From Stenotrophomonas sp. (lineage in GTDB: Bacteria > Pseudomonadota > Gammaproteobacteria > Xanthomonadales > Xanthomonadaceae), in contig DQIG01000087.1 in assembly GCA_003525885.1 (NCBI GenBank), positions 10,212 through 25,218 of the forward strand: a DNA stretch of 15,007 nucleotides, written 5' to 3'. The position numbers and the translations under genes are program-made. The notes under the pieces are model-generated. The model did no database searches, was not told the DNA's origin, and worked only from the letters and a program-made list of their open reading frames with translations. This document shows, piece after piece, positions 6,758 to 12,563 of this stretch (position 1 is the stretch's first letter; every line of letters starts with the position of its first letter).

Positions 6758-8683
6758 ATGGGGGTGCAGACCATCCATGCGGAAGCAGAAACGCCCCGGC
6801 TCGATGCCGGCTGGGCGCTGCTGCCCGCTGAATCTCCGTTGCAGATGCCCGAGCAGACTCTGCGCGAAGGCGCACTGAAGGTCCGGCGGCATCGCACGTC
6901 ACCGCGCCTGATCGGCCTGCGCCGGCTGTACATCTTTGGTGGCACGCTCGGCATGACCGCCGTGGCCACGCGGATGATGTGGCGGGTGCTGTCGGCCAAT
7001 GGCATCAGCGTGCTCGAAGCCTGCCTGCTGGTACTGTTCGTCGGCCTGTTTGCCTGGATCGCGCTGTCATTCGCCAGCGCACTGGCGGGCTTCCTGACCG
7101 CCGTGTTCGACCGTGGCTATCGCCTGGGCATCGACCCGGACAAACCGTTGCCGGCCGTGCACAGCCGTACCGCGCTGTTGATGCCGACCTACAACGAAGA
7201 CCCGCGCCGCCTGCTGGCGGGCCTGCAGGCGATCTACGAGTCGGTGGCAGCCACCGGCCAGCTCGACCGCTTCGACTTCTTCGTGCTCAGCGACACCCGC
7301 CGCGAGGACATCGCTGCTGCCGAGGAGCAGGTGTTCGCCGAGCTGCGCGATCGGGTGCCGGAGGGGCAGACCCGCCTGTTCTACCGTCGCCGTGGTGATA
7401 ACAGCGGGCGCAAGGCCGGCAACATCGCCGACTGGGTCCGCCGCTTCGGCGGTGCCTACCCGCAGATGCTGATCCTCGACGCCGACAGCCTGATGACTGG
7501 CGACAGCATCGTGCGCCTGGTGGCCGGCATGGAGCACAACGCCGACGTCGGACTGATCCAGACGCTGCCGTCGGTGATCGGCGGCCGCACCCTGTTCGCG
7601 CGCATGCAGCAGTTCGGCGGTCGCGTGTACGGGCCGGTGATCGCCCGTGGCGTGGCCTGGTGGCATGGTGCCGAGAGCAATTACTGGGGCCACAACGCCA
7701 TCATCCGTACCCGCGCCTTCGCCGACCACGCCGGCCTGCCGGCGCTGCCGGGGCGCAAGCCGTTCGGTGGTCACGTGCTCAGCCACGATTTCGTCGAAGC
7801 GGCGCTGATGCGTCGTGGCGGCTGGGCCGCGCACATGGTGCCCTACCTCGGTGGCAGCTATGAAGAGGGCCCGCCGACGCTGACCGACCTGCTGGTGCGC
7901 GACCGTCGCTGGTGCCAGGGCAACCTGCAGCACGGCAAGGTGGTCGGCAGCAGTGGCCTGCACTGGATCAGCCGCACGCACATGCTGATCGGCATCGGCC
8001 ACTATTTCACCGCCCCGATGTGGGCAATGCTGATGCTGATCGGCATCGCCATCCCGCTGTTCCAGGAGGGCATCGACTTCAACGCCCTGCTGCACCTGTC
8101 GCCCAGCGTGTACTGGCGTGCACAGGACGAGGAGCAGGTGGTGCGCCTGTTCGCTGCCACGATGGCGGTGCTGCTGCTGCCCAAGGTGCTCGGCTACCTG
8201 GCGATGCTGCTGGACCCGGTCGACCGCCGTGGTTGTGGCGGTGCGATCCGCGCGTTCGTGTCGATGCTGGTGGAAACCGTTCTCGCCGCACTGATGGCGC
8301 CGGTGGTGATGTACGTGCAGTCGCGCGGCGTGGCCGAAGTGTTGTCCGGCCGCGATTCCGGCTGGGACGCGCAGCAGCGCGATGATGGCGGCATTTCGTG
8401 GATGGCACTGATCCGTGGCTACGGCGGGCTGGGCGTGTTCGGCGCCTTCATGGGCGTGCTGGCGTGGGCGGTGTCGCCGTCGCTGGCGGCCTGGATGGCG
8501 CCGGTGGTGATCGGCATGGTGCTGGCCGTTCCGGTAGTGGCGCTGACCTCCTCGCGTGGCCCCGGCGCCTTCCTGCATCGCCTGGGGTTGCTGGATATTC
8601 CCGAGGAGAACATCCCGCCGCCGGTGCTGGTACGCGCCGCGCAGCTGCGCCGGGAAGCGGCCGAGCAACCGCCGCTGTACTGA
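6758..8683 (+). CDS. opgH: Glucans biosynthesis glucosyltransferase OpgH (MdoH)
   Basis: An inner-membrane family 2 glycosyltransferase that makes the glucose backbone of osmoregulated periplasmic glucans from UDP-glucose. Of 641 residues, about 58-115 form the first membrane helices, followed by a cytoplasmic catalytic domain with SDTR (Asp179), the DAD metal-binding motif (Asp241/Asp243), the SHDFVE base motif (Asp344) and RDRRWCQGN (381-389), the Q/RxxRW-type acceptor-site motif. Five more hydrophobic segments lie at about 408-433, 461-485, 497-520, 552-570 and 574-595. E. coli OpgH is about 850 residues with a long N-terminal extension; this protein lacks most of it, as in the Xanthomonas homologue HrpM. 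The partner gene opgG is not adjacent in this window. ATG 6758 has GGAG 9 nt upstream. The family assignment is firm. Confidence 0.95.
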   Translation: MGVQTIHAEAETPRLDAGWALLPAESPLQMPEQTLREGALKVRRHRTSPRLIGLRRLYIFGGTLGMTAVATRMMWRVLSANGISVLEACLLVLFVGLFAWIALSFASALAGFLTAVFDRGYRLGIDPDKPLPAVHSRTALLMPTYNEDPRRLLAGLQAIYESVAATGQLDRFDFFVLSDTRREDIAAAEEQVFAELRDRVPEGQTRLFYRRRGDNSGRKAGNIADWVRRFGGAYPQMLILDADSLMTGDSIVRLVAGMEHNADVGLIQTLPSVIGGRTLFARMQQFGGRVYGPVIARGVAWWHGAESNYWGHNAIIRTRAFADHAGLPALPGRKPFGGHVLSHDFVEAALMRRGGWAAHMVPYLGGSYEEGPPTLTDLLVRDRRWCQGNLQHGKVVGSSGLHWISRTHMLIGIGHYFTAPMWAMLMLIGIAIPLFQEGIDFNALLHLSPSVYWRAQDEEQVVRLFAATMAVLLLPKVLGYLAMLLDPVDRRGCGGAIRAFVSMLVETVLAALMAPVVMYVQSRGVAEVLSGRDSGWDAQQRDDGGISWMALIRGYGGLGVFGAFMGVLAWAVSPSLAAWMAPVVIGMVLAVPVVALTSSRGPGAFLHRLGLLDIPEENIPPPVLVRAAQLRREAAEQPPLY

Positions 8684-8704
8684 TCGGCCCGTGCCGACGG
8701 CATA

Positions 8705-8732
8705 ATGCGGCTCGAACTTGAAGGAGCCGCAT
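8705..8732 (+). promoter_or_regulatory. Hairpin covering the esterase ribosome binding site
   Basis: Perfect 9-bp stem ATGCGGCTC (8705-8713) with GAGCCGCAT (8724-8732) around a 10-nt loop. The Shine-Dalgarno AAGGAG (8721-8726) has its GAG half inside the 3' arm, and the start codon at 8734 follows the stem by one base. In RNA this would partly hide the ribosome site. A possible -10 (CATAAT, 8701-8706) overlaps the left arm; if transcription started there, the left arm would be lost from the mRNA. Confidence 0.55.
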
Positions 8733-8733
8733 C

Positions 8734-9393
8734 ATGCTGCAAACGGTGGAACAGGAAACCGGCGCCTCGCCGCAGTGGTCGGTGATCTGGCTGCACGGCC
8801 TCGGCGCCGACGGCAATGATTTCGCGCCGATCGTGCCGGAGCTGGTGCGGCCGCACTGGCCGGCGCTGCGCTTCGTGTTCCCGCACGCACCGGTGCGGCC
8901 GATCACGATCAACAACGGCGTGCCCATGCGCGGCTGGTACGACATCGTCGGCATGGACTTCCGCTCGCGCGCCGACATGGCTGGCGTGCAGGAATCGGTG
9001 GTGCAGCTGGACGCGCTGATCGCACGCGAGATCGAGCGCGGCATCGCGCCGGAGAAGATCTTCCTGGCCGGCTTCTCGCAAGGGGGAGCCATCATCCTCA
9101 CCGCCGCGCTGTCGCGTACCGCGCCGCTGGCCGGATTGATCGCGCTGTCCACCTATCTGCCCGAAGCCGACAGCGCCAAGCGTGTTGACGGCGCGGTGCA
9201 GGTGCCGGTGTTCATGGCCCATGGCAGTGGTGACCCGGTGATCCCGCAGGCCGTGGCCGCGCACAGCGCACAGGCGCTGCGTGCGCTGGGCCTGGACGTG
9301 GAGTGGCGCAGCTACCCGATGGCCCACCAGGTCTGTGCCGAGGAGATCCAGGCACTGGGTGACTGGCTGCAGGAACGCCTGGGCGCGCCCTGA
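8734..9393 (+). CDS. Serine carboxylesterase / phospholipase (Abhydrolase_2, EstB-like)
   Basis: A 219-residue alpha/beta-hydrolase of the acyl-protein thioesterase/carboxylesterase family, cytoplasmic (no signal peptide). The length is typical. The N-terminal strand and oxyanion region is VIWLHGLGADGNDF; the nucleophile elbow GFSQGG places Ser115; Asp167 lies in HGSGDPVIP and His198 in YPMAHQV, giving a complete catalytic triad. Most relatives have G rather than A before the His. Family members hydrolyse short-chain esters and lysophospholipids; the natural substrate here is unknown. AAGGAG lies 7 nt before ATG 8734. The gene begins 50 bp after opgH and ends 3 bp before the sensor kinase, so it probably shares a transcript with algZ-algR. 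Confidence 0.92.
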   Translation: MLQTVEQETGASPQWSVIWLHGLGADGNDFAPIVPELVRPHWPALRFVFPHAPVRPITINNGVPMRGWYDIVGMDFRSRADMAGVQESVVQLDALIAREIERGIAPEKIFLAGFSQGGAIILTAALSRTAPLAGLIALSTYLPEADSAKRVDGAVQVPVFMAHGSGDPVIPQAVAAHSAQALRALGLDVEWRSYPMAHQVCAEEIQALGDWLQERLGAP

Positions 9394-9396
9394 GCC

Positions 9397-10440
9397 ATGT
9401 CCCCGGCCAGCACACCGCCGTGGATGCCGGAACTGTGCCGCCTGCCGCGGATGGCAGCGATGCTCGGCCTGGCCGAGCTGGTGGTGGTTGTGCTGGCCCT
9501 GGCCCCGGATGGCAGCCGTCACTGGACCTTCGGCGAACTGTTGTCGGCCAGTGGCTTCGCCCTGTGGCTGGCGCTGGCGGTGACCGCCAGCCTGTGCCTG
9601 CTGCGGAAGGCGCTGTCGAGGCTGCCGCAGATGCTGGGGGCGGTCGCTGCGATTGCGCTGGCGACCCTGATCGCGGTGGTCTGCGCCGGTATCGTGCACG
9701 CCTTGTACGCGGTGCTGGGTGACAGCTTCGCCAGCGGCATCAGCTTCTGGCGCTTCACCCTTGGAAGTGCAGCGACCACGGCGCTGATCACCGCGCTGGC
9801 GCTGCGCTACTTCTATGTCAGCGACCGCTGGGCCGCGCAGGTGCAGGCCAACGCGCGCGCCCAGGCCGACGCGCTGCAGGCGCGGATCCGCCCGCACTTC
9901 CTGTTCAACAGCATGAACCTCATCGCCAGCCTGCTGCATCGCGATCCCGCGGTGGCTGAACGTGCCGTGCTCGATCTGTCCGATCTGTTCCGCGCTGCGT
10001 TGGTTGCGGGCGAGGGCGATTCCACCCTGCGCGACGAATGCGAGCTGGCCGAGCGCTACCTGTCGATTGAATCGCTGCGCCTGGGCGAACGCCTGCAGGT
10101 GCGTTGGCAACGCGACGAGCCACTGCCATGGGACCTGCCATTGCCAAGGCTGGTTCTGCAGCCGCTGGTGGAAAACGCCGTGCTGCATGGCATCTCGCGC
10201 CTGCCCGACGGCGGCACCATCGAACTGCAGCTGGTGTGCGAGGGCAATGAGCTGCAGATCCGCGTGCGCAACCCGGCGCCCGATCCGCAGGCGCCCGGGC
10301 TGGCGTTGGCGCGGGGGGCTGGCCATGCCCAGCACAGCATCGGCCATCGGCTGGCCTGGCGCTTCGGCAGCGCCGCGCGGATGACGGCTGGCTGGAGCGA
10401 GGGCTACTATGCCTGCCAGGTGACAGTGCCGATCCAGTGA
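9397..10440 (+). CDS. algZ: Sensor histidine kinase of the LytS/AlgZ family
   Basis: A 347-residue membrane kinase. Four hydrophobic segments (about 19-37, 53-70, 79-108 and 118-142) are followed by the His_kinase signature RPHFLFNSMN with phosphoacceptor His167, and a HATPase domain with N-box LVENAVLHG (Asn260). The later ATP-binding part is weak: instead of a clear glycine-rich G-box there is GAGHAQHSIGHRL (from 307). AlgZ/FimS of Pseudomonas is likewise known for poorly conserved ATP-binding motifs. The gene starts 3 nt after the esterase stop with no good ribosome site of its own, suggesting translational coupling. The response regulator follows after 10 nt. The symbol rests mainly on the AlgR-like partner; the signal sensed is unknown. 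Confidence 0.85.
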   Translation: MSPASTPPWMPELCRLPRMAAMLGLAELVVVVLALAPDGSRHWTFGELLSASGFALWLALAVTASLCLLRKALSRLPQMLGAVAAIALATLIAVVCAGIVHALYAVLGDSFASGISFWRFTLGSAATTALITALALRYFYVSDRWAAQVQANARAQADALQARIRPHFLFNSMNLIASLLHRDPAVAERAVLDLSDLFRAALVAGEGDSTLRDECELAERYLSIESLRLGERLQVRWQRDEPLPWDLPLPRLVLQPLVENAVLHGISRLPDGGTIELQLVCEGNELQIRVRNPAPDPQAPGLALARGAGHAQHSIGHRLAWRFGSAARMTAGWSEGYYACQVTVPIQ

Positions 10441-10450
10441 GGGAACGATC

Positions 10451-11182
10451 GTGAGGGTAGTCATCGCTGATGACGAACCACTGGCGCGCGAGCGCCTGCG
10501 CAGCCTGTTGGCGGCACAGGACGGCGTGGACGTGGTGGCCGAGGCCGGCAACGGCGAGCAGGCCCTGCACGCGTGCGCGGAGCTGCAGCCGGACCTGGTC
10601 CTGCTGGATATCGCGATGCCCGGGCTGGATGGCCTGGAAGCGGCCCGCCACCTGGCCAGCTTTGAACCACGACCGGCGGTGGTGTTCTGCACGGCCTACG
10701 ATGCGCATGCGCTGTCGGCGTTCGAGGCCGCAGCGATCGACTACCTGATGAAGCCGGTGCGCGCCGAACGACTGGCGGCGGCGATTGCACGTGCGCGCAC
10801 GTTCCTGGCCGGCCGCGATGGGCAGCCGCAGGAGCACAGCGGGCAGCAGGCACGCAGCGTGCTATGCGCGCGCCTGCGCGGCAGCCTGCGCCTGATTCCG
10901 CTGGACGATATCCACTACCTGCAGGCCGAGGAGAAGTACGTGGTGGTGCACCACGCGCGTGGCGAGGACCTGATCGAGGAATCGCTGAAGTCGCTGGAAG
11001 AAGAATTCGCCAGCCGTTTCATCCGCATCCACCGCAACTGCCTGGTGGCACGCCACGAACTGGTGGAACTGCGTCGAGGCTCGGGTGGGCAGGTGCAGGC
11101 GGTGCTGCGGCATGGCAAGCAGCCGCTGGAAGTCAGCCGCCGCTGCGTGGCGACGCTGAAGCAGGAATTGCGGCACCTGTGA
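10451..11182 (+). CDS. algR: LytTR response regulator, AlgR-type
   Basis: A 243-residue transcriptional regulator, partner of the preceding kinase. The receiver domain (about 1-120) shows the acidic pair in ADDEP, phosphoacceptor Asp53 in LLDIAMPGLDGL, Thr in FCTAYD, and Lys101 in LMKPV. The LytTR DNA-binding domain (about 140-243) contains IPLDDIHYLQAEEKYV and RFIRIHRNCLVAR. Both domains follow the P. aeruginosa AlgR sequence closely as I remember it, including DDEPLARERL and IHRN-LVAR. The start is GTG 10451, with GAGGGA overlapping the stop codon of algZ 6 nt before it. In Pseudomonas the pair controls alginate and type IV pili; the target genes here cannot be read from the sequence. hemC, which follows algR in Pseudomonas, is absent here. 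Confidence 0.88.
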   Translation: MRVVIADDEPLARERLRSLLAAQDGVDVVAEAGNGEQALHACAELQPDLVLLDIAMPGLDGLEAARHLASFEPRPAVVFCTAYDAHALSAFEAAAIDYLMKPVRAERLAAAIARARTFLAGRDGQPQEHSGQQARSVLCARLRGSLRLIPLDDIHYLQAEEKYVVVHHARGEDLIEESLKSLEEEFASRFIRIHRNCLVARHELVELRRGSGGQVQAVLRHGKQPLEVSRRCVATLKQELRHL

Positions 11183-11214
11183 GCGGTCCCGCGCGGCCTG
11201 CGGCCGCGACTGCT
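11182..11214 (+). terminator. Terminator-like hairpin after algR
   Basis: CGCGGCC (11192-11198) pairs with GGCCGCG (11202-11208) over a TGC loop. A lower helix AGCGGT/ACTGCT (11182-11187 with 11209-11214, one G-T pair) extends it past a 4-nt bulge. It begins at the last base of the algR stop codon. Only two T follow, so termination would be incomplete. Confidence 0.5.
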
Positions 11215-11221
11215 TCGAAAT

Positions 11222-11250
11222 CAACAGCAACAGCAACAGCAACAGCAACA
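11222..11250. repeat. CAACAG hexanucleotide tandem repeat, 4.8 copies
   Basis: Four exact copies of CAACAG followed by CAACA. The array is uninterrupted and lies about 40 bp after the algR stop, outside any gene. It is a simple-sequence tract of a kind that changes length by slippage and could serve as a strain marker. Confidence 0.95.
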
Positions 11251-11282
11251 TCGGGTCATGGCTCGGTGTTTCTACGTTCTGG

Positions 11283-11471
11283 GTCGGGCCGGGGTGGGGT
11301 GGCGGGACACGCTGCAAGTACATCCCTGTAAGCTCGATGGCGCCTTGCTCGTGTGCGCTGTCCTGCGCACACGGCAAGACCGGGGTTGGGCGTCCTGCCC
11401 AACCCGCCCGAGGCATGCCTCGGGCCCATGGCGCCAACGGTCCTGCAGCCCCACACCGCCCCACCCCCGAC
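11283..11471. repeat. Intergenic element with imperfect terminal inverted repeats and cloverleaf potential
   Basis: The ends are imperfect inverted repeats sharing three blocks in order: GTCGGG, GGTGGGG and GCTGCA (left arm 11283-11316, right arm 11443-11471 read in reverse complement). Inside, TGGCGCC (11338-11344) can pair with GGCGCCA (11430-11436) and closes three adjacent perfect or near-perfect hairpins: 11345-11377 (GTGTGCGC/GCGCACAC core), 11383-11405 (GGGTTGGGC/GCCCAACCC) and 11406-11425 (a 20-bp perfect palindrome). This resembles a small non-autonomous repeat element. No coding frame in it looks real, and I cannot name the family. Confidence 0.65.
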
Positions 11472-11489
11472 AGATTCCGGCGGCTGTTG

Positions 11490-11513
11490 GTAGGTGTCGA
11501 CCTTGGTCGACAC
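11490..11513 (+). repeat. SMAG (GTAG-type REP) unit 1
   Basis: GTAG (11490-11493) followed by a perfect 9-bp stem GTGTCGACC / GGTCGACAC (11494-11502 with 11505-11513) and a TT loop. This is the layout of the S. maltophilia GTAG repeats: the tetranucleotide head at the foot of a short palindrome. Confidence 0.85.
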
Positions 11514-11514
11514 G

Positions 11515-11537
11515 GTAGATCCACGCCATGCGTGGAT
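11515..11537 (+). repeat. SMAG (GTAG-type REP) unit 2
   Basis: GTAG (11515-11518) followed by an 8-bp stem ATCCACGC / GCGTGGAT (11519-11526 with 11530-11537) and a CAT loop. It lies one base after unit 1 in the same orientation. The stem differs from that of unit 1, so the pair joins two SMAG subtypes. Confidence 0.85.
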
Positions 11538-11541
11538 GCAG

Positions 11542-11583
11542 AGCGAAGCGATCCGCTTCCGCTTTTGATCTTCTCTTTCTTTT
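11542..11583 (+). terminator. Hairpin followed by a T-rich tract
   Basis: AGCGAAGCG (11542-11550) pairs with CGCTT-C-CGCT (11554-11563, one bulged C) over an ATC loop. It is followed by TTTTGATCTTCTCTTTCTTTT-like sequence to 11583, the only T-rich stretch in this part of the window. Form and orientation suit a second terminator for transcripts passing the algR hairpin, though it is embedded among repeats and may simply be part of them. Confidence 0.45.
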
Positions 11584-11605
11584 CCGTGGTGGACGCACAC
11601 GGAAA
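11581..11605. repeat. Short inverted repeat TTTCCGTG / CACGGAAA
   Basis: A perfect 8-bp stem (11581-11588 with 11598-11605) and 9-nt loop directly before the 26-bp inverted-repeat element. Its CCGTG word recurs in GTCCGTGG at 11608-11615, which can also pair with CCACGGAC at 11671-11678. Confidence 0.7.
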
Positions 11606-11613
11606 CTGTCCGT

Positions 11614-11717
11614 GGCCGGGCGGGATGGGTTTGCGGGGGTGTCCGCGGCATGGATGCCGCGGCCAAGCCTCCACGGACGGATTCACGGCGTCCCCCGCAA
11701 ACCCATCCCGCCCGGCC
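11614..11717. repeat. 104-bp element bounded by perfect 26-bp inverted repeats
   Basis: Bases 11614-11639 are the exact reverse complement of 11692-11717. The 52-bp centre contains a further perfect 8-bp stem CCGCGGCA / TGCCGCGG (11643-11650 with 11655-11662). No target-site duplication is evident at the edges (CGT on the left, GAC on the right). It can form a long cruciform or RNA hairpin. Structure and gene-free position fit a dispersed intergenic repeat; its family is not known to me. Confidence 0.8.
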
Positions 11718-11780
11718 GACCCCAAGGCGTCTGCCTTCAAACGCCGCCCACCACGAGGGGCTGCGCCGTTGGCTGGAATC

Positions 11781-12206
11781 CTAGATCGGTGCCAGCGCGG
11801 TGAACGGTGCCCACGGCAGGTTGCGCAGCAACGCATACCCGGGCAGTACCCAGAGCCAGAACGTGGGATTGGCCAGTATCCGCATCAGCGGGTCGAGCAC
11901 GCGCGGCCGGATGCCGGCGACGTTCAGCAGCATCAGCAACAGGAAGGGCAGGCTGATGACCAGCAGCGGGTTCATCGCCATCGCGCCGGGCAGGTCGAAA
12001 TGGACCAGCGAATACAGGCAGCGGGTGCTGCCACAGCCCGGGCAGTACAGGCCGGTCAGCGCGTACAGCGGGCAGCTCGGCAAGGGATTGCCGGCGACAT
12101 ACGGATTGACGTTGCGCAGCACCACTGCAGCACCCGCAGCCAGACCGGTGGCGGCCAGCAGCGGTGCCCAGCGGGCGAGACGGGAGCGGGCGGGACGTGC
12201 GGACAT
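11781..12206 (-). CDS. DUF2752 family membrane protein
   Basis: A 141-residue protein. The N-terminal helix (about 12-32) is followed by a Cys-rich segment with LPSCPLY and the family signature CPGCGSTR (Cys55, Cys58, Arg62), then hydrophobic segments at about 75-98 and 115-135. DUF2752 proteins are small inner-membrane proteins of unknown function; the CPxCGxTR motif could bind metal or act in thiol chemistry, but this is inference. ATG 12206 follows the upstream dispanin stop by 44 nt and lacks a good ribosome site; a 13-bp hairpin fills the gap. Longer in-frame starts up to 12356 would overlap the dispanin gene with Arg-rich sequence and are not credible. Together with the two CD225 genes it forms a likely operon. 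Confidence 0.85.
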   Translation of the reverse strand: MSARPARSRLARWAPLLAATGLAAGAAVVLRNVNPYVAGNPLPSCPLYALTGLYCPGCGSTRCLYSLVHFDLPGAMAMNPLLVISLPFLLLMLLNVAGIRPRVLDPLMRILANPTFWLWVLPGYALLRNLPWAPFTALAPI

Positions 12207-12213
12207 TGCAGCA

Positions 12214-12241
12214 ACGGATCCGGCGCGGGCGCCGGATCCGT
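12214..12241 (-). terminator. Intercistronic hairpin between the second CD225 gene and the DUF2752 gene
   Basis: A perfect 13-bp GC-rich stem (12214-12226 with 12229-12241) with a 2-nt centre, placed 9 bp after the dispanin stop and 7 bp before the next start codon. No T-run follows on the minus strand, so it may be a partial terminator, an mRNA processing or stability element, or a block on ribosome access. Confidence 0.5.
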
Positions 12242-12250
12242 CCACGCGGA

Positions 12251-12529
12251 TCAGTAGCCGCCGTTGTTCATTGCACCCATGCCGCCGACAGCGACGATCA
12301 GGATGCCGTACAGCACGCCGACCACGACGGCGGCGATGGCCGACCAGATGGCCCACTTCTTGGCCTTGGCCGAGGATTCCTGGGCACCGGCGATGTCGCC
12401 AGCGGCCAGCTTGCCGTTGACCTGTGCGGCGTAGACGATCGACACGATGCCGGCCGGCAGGCAGCAGAACAGGGTGCTCAGGATGGCCCAGACCAGATTG
12501 TTCGGGACCTGCGGAGTGGCGGTGTTCAT
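12251..12529 (-). CDS. CD225/dispanin family protein (second copy)
   Basis: A 92-residue membrane protein starting MNTATPQVPNN. The CD225 core comprises a first hydrophobic segment with the FCCLP motif (about 14-36), a loop with QVNGKLAAGDIAGA, and a second transmembrane helix (about 60-84), ending MGAMNNGGY. This fold is shared with vertebrate IFITM proteins, which have a similar Cys-Cys and G-D-x-x-GA pattern. Bacterial roles are unknown. AAGGAG lies 9 nt before ATG 12529, deciding that start. It is a paralogue of the gene just upstream (31 of 44 residues identical in the core by eye) and lies 34 nt from it. Confidence 0.9.
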   Translation of the reverse strand: MNTATPQVPNNLVWAILSTLFCCLPAGIVSIVYAAQVNGKLAAGDIAGAQESSAKAKKWAIWSAIAAVVVGVLYGILIVAVGGMGAMNNGGY

Positions 12530-12563
12530 GGGTTCAAGCTCCTTGATGGGTGGTGGTGGTGAA

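Larger units (their letters stand above)
11183..11780. other. Gene-free repeat mosaic between algR and the DUF2752 gene
   Basis: About 600 bp between convergent genes with no supported reading frame. In order it holds the algR hairpin, a CAACAG hexanucleotide array (11222-11250), a roughly 190-bp branched inverted-repeat element (11283-11471), two tandem SMAG units (11490-11537), a hairpin plus T-rich tract (11542-11583), a small inverted repeat (11581-11605) and a 104-bp element with perfect 26-bp arms (11614-11717). Base use changes sharply (long G-runs, a T-rich island) compared with the coding flanks. The remaining 11718-11780 shows only a weak stem GGCGT/ACGCC (11726-11745). Confidence 0.8.

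Noticed and set aside
7067..8668. A 533-codon minus-strand frame opposite opgH
   Set aside because: Shadow of the opgH codon pattern; low-complexity His/Gln/Arg sequence. The catalytic motifs lie on the plus strand.
11222..11250. CAACAG array considered as a CRISPR or an iteron origin
   Set aside because: The units are six bases without spacers, and no cas, rep or AT-rich unwinding region is nearby.
11614..11717. 26-bp inverted arms considered as ends of an insertion sequence
   Set aside because: The interior is 52 bp with no transposase and there is no target-site duplication, so it is reported only as a repeat element.
11337..12257. A 306-codon plus-strand frame across the repeat mosaic
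   Set aside because: It crosses inverted repeats and the antisense of DUF2752, with no ribosome site and no family resemblance.
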